A stretch of DNA of 7,298 bases from an uncultured Planctomycetaceae bacterium (GTDB taxonomy: Bacteria > Planctomycetota > Planctomycetia > Planctomycetales > Planctomycetaceae): contig CAIJTL010001148.1 of NCBI GenBank assembly GCA_903823545.1, positions 1 through 7,298 of the forward strand. The letters are read 5' to 3'. Under the pieces are notes generated by a model that was given only the letters and a program-made list of their open reading frames with translations, was not told the origin of the DNA and ran no database searches. Position 1 is the stretch's first letter. The number at the start of each line of letters is the position of its first letter. Below are positions 6,480 through 7,298 of the stretch, piece by piece. Made by a program: the position numbers and the translations under genes.

Positions 6480-6521
6480 CGCGCGAGCGAGGGACAGCAA
6501 CAAACGCCCCTCGCTTGCGCG
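6480..6521 (+). repeat. GC-rich perfect hairpin, 14-bp stem
   Basis: CGCGCGAGCGAGGG (6480-6493) pairs with CCCTCGCTTGCGCG (6508-6521) over all 14 positions, with one G-U wobble, across a 14-base loop. It lies 22 bases after the stop of the membrane-protein gene. No T run follows, so it is not a standard intrinsic terminator. It could still stabilise the 3' end of the upstream message or dampen transcription into the ATPase gene. I recall related palindromes (CCCGACGCG, AGCGAGGG, CCCTCGCT) in planctomycete intergenic regions, so it may be one copy of a dispersed repeat whose outer arms, beginning ACTAACCCGA on the left, have diverged. Confidence 0.7.
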
Positions 6522-6528
6522 CGGGCTC

Positions 6529-6541
6529 GTGTGAATCACAC
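6529..6541. promoter_or_regulatory. Short perfect dyad GTGTGA-A-TCACAC before the ATPase gene
   Basis: Six bases on each side of a central A form a perfect inverted repeat, 17 bases upstream of the GTG start at 6559. The shape and position would suit a repressor or activator site, and the halves resemble a CRP-type TGTGA/TCACA core, but with spacing far too short for a CRP site. It may be chance. Confidence 0.25.
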
Positions 6542-6558
6542 TGACGAGAAATTTCCCC

Positions 6559-7298
6559 GTGATCGAAACCAATCAATTAACGAAACGCTACGGCGATCTG
6601 ATCGCCGTCAATAACATCAACCTGAAGCTCTCCGAAGGGGACGTCTTCGGCTTCATCGGCCCCAACGGCTCCGGCAAAACAACAACGATGCGCATGCTCG
6701 CTACGTTGCTCAGCCCCGACTATGGCGAGGCCTATGTTTGCGGCAAGTCGATCTACACACATCCACAAGAGATTCGCCGGATGGTCGGTTTCATGCCGGA
6801 CTTCTTCGGCGTCTACGATGACATGACCGTCATCGAGTACCTCGAATTCTTCGCGGCAGCGTACCGCATCAACGGTCCCGGACGTCGTCAGGTTTGCGAA
6901 GAAAAGCTCGAACTCGTCGACATGTCGTTCAAGCGAGATGCGATGGTCAACCAGTTGTCACGCGGGCAAACTCAACGCATCGGATTGGCTCGCGTCCTAT
7001 TACATGAACCGCAAGTGCTGCTGTTGGACGAACCGGCCAGCGGTCTCGACCCGCGAGCCCGAATCGAAATTCGAAACCTGCTGAAGAAGCTCGGCGAGAT
7101 GAAAAAGACAGTGATCGTCAGCAGCCACATCCTCCCCGAACTCGCCGACGTCTGCACGCGAGTCGGCATGATCGAAAAAGGACATCTCATCGTCGACGGC
7201 CTTGTTGAAGAAGTGATGCGGAAAGCTCGCCGAAGCATCCTGTTGTTGATCCGCGTGAAAGAACGGACCGACGCGGCCGCCGCGCTGCTGCAACAACA
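6559..7298 (+). CDS. ABC transporter ATP-binding protein (ABC-2 type, GldA/CcmA-like), 3' end outside window
   Basis: The frame opens at a GTG (6559), preceded by an in-frame stop at 6532-6534 with no other ATG, GTG or TTG between. It runs off the right edge after 246 full codons. Residues 1-23 (VIETNQLTKRYGDLIAVNNI onward) are the usual start of the family. Walker A is GPNGSGKTTT (34-43), the signature is LSRGQTQR (133-140), Walker B is VLLLDEP (153-159) followed by the D-loop SGLDP (161-165), and the switch histidine is His190 in SSHIL. The signature has R where LSGGQ has the first G, a common variant. At the Q-loop position the sequence is FMPDFFGVYDDMT, with Asp81 where glutamine is usual. 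The protein powers transport through a separate ABC-2 permease, probably encoded just beyond the window. It lies 101 bases after the exported membrane-protein gene and is probably part of the same system. Confidence 0.95.
   Translation, partial: MIETNQLTKRYGDLIAVNNINLKLSEGDVFGFIGPNGSGKTTTMRMLATLLSPDYGEAYVCGKSIYTHPQEIRRMVGFMPDFFGVYDDMTVIEYLEFFAAAYRINGPGRRQVCEEKLELVDMSFKRDAMVNQLSRGQTQRIGLARVLLHEPQVLLLDEPASGLDPRARIEIRNLLKKLGEMKKTVIVSSHILPELADVCTRVGMIEKGHLIVDGLVEEVMRKARRSILLLIRVKERTDAAAALLQQ

Noticed and set aside
6480..6541. Intrinsic terminator after the exported membrane protein
   Set aside because: The hairpin is strong, but no T run follows, and the ATPase gene starts soon after on the same strand. 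It was listed as a repeat/hairpin instead.

Overview
The window looks like a piece of a planctomycete-type (Planctomycetota) chromosome. This is an inference from the style of the proteins (a secreted two-helix membrane protein with a GPVDF motif beside an ABC-2 type ATPase, and a HemN-like radical SAM protein beside a chorismate-lyase-like protein), from moderate GC judged by eye, and from starts that mostly lack a Shine-Dalgarno sequence. No rRNA or marker gene confirms it.

Left block (1-2548, all + strand). It opens with the 3' part of a divergent HemN-family radical SAM gene. A compact type II toxin-antitoxin pair follows: a small acidic antitoxin with a strong ribosome binding site, overlapping by ATGA with a RelE/ParE-type toxin. 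Next come a chorismate-lyase-like (UbiC/DUF98 fold) protein and a hotdog-fold acyl-CoA thioesterase. A degenerate inverted repeat lies in the 122-base gap between those last two. The radical SAM, chorismate-lyase-like and thioesterase genes may belong to one aryl- or lipid-related pathway, with the toxin-antitoxin pair inserted among them.

Middle block (2549-4159). About 1.6 kb has no intact gene of normal size. The + strand open frames here do not look like proteins. The - strand carries clear coding remains: a lipoprotein-like or membrane-anchored small protein with a slip next to its start codon and an in-frame TAA near its end, coupled by ATGA to a two-helix membrane protein cut by an in-frame TAG, then a further decayed stretch broken by stops and a frame change. 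I read this as a decaying operon transcribed leftward. Weaker coding-like traces extend to about 4159.

Right block (4160-7298, + strand). A 765-residue exported membrane protein has a signal peptide, a GATase-like region and two central helices. After a GC-rich hairpin comes the 5' part of an ABC transporter ATPase that starts at a GTG and runs off the window. By analogy with GldA/GldG-type systems, the pair probably forms part of an ABC export or envelope system whose permease should lie just to the right.

No tRNA, rRNA, CRISPR array, insertion sequence or transposase gene was seen.
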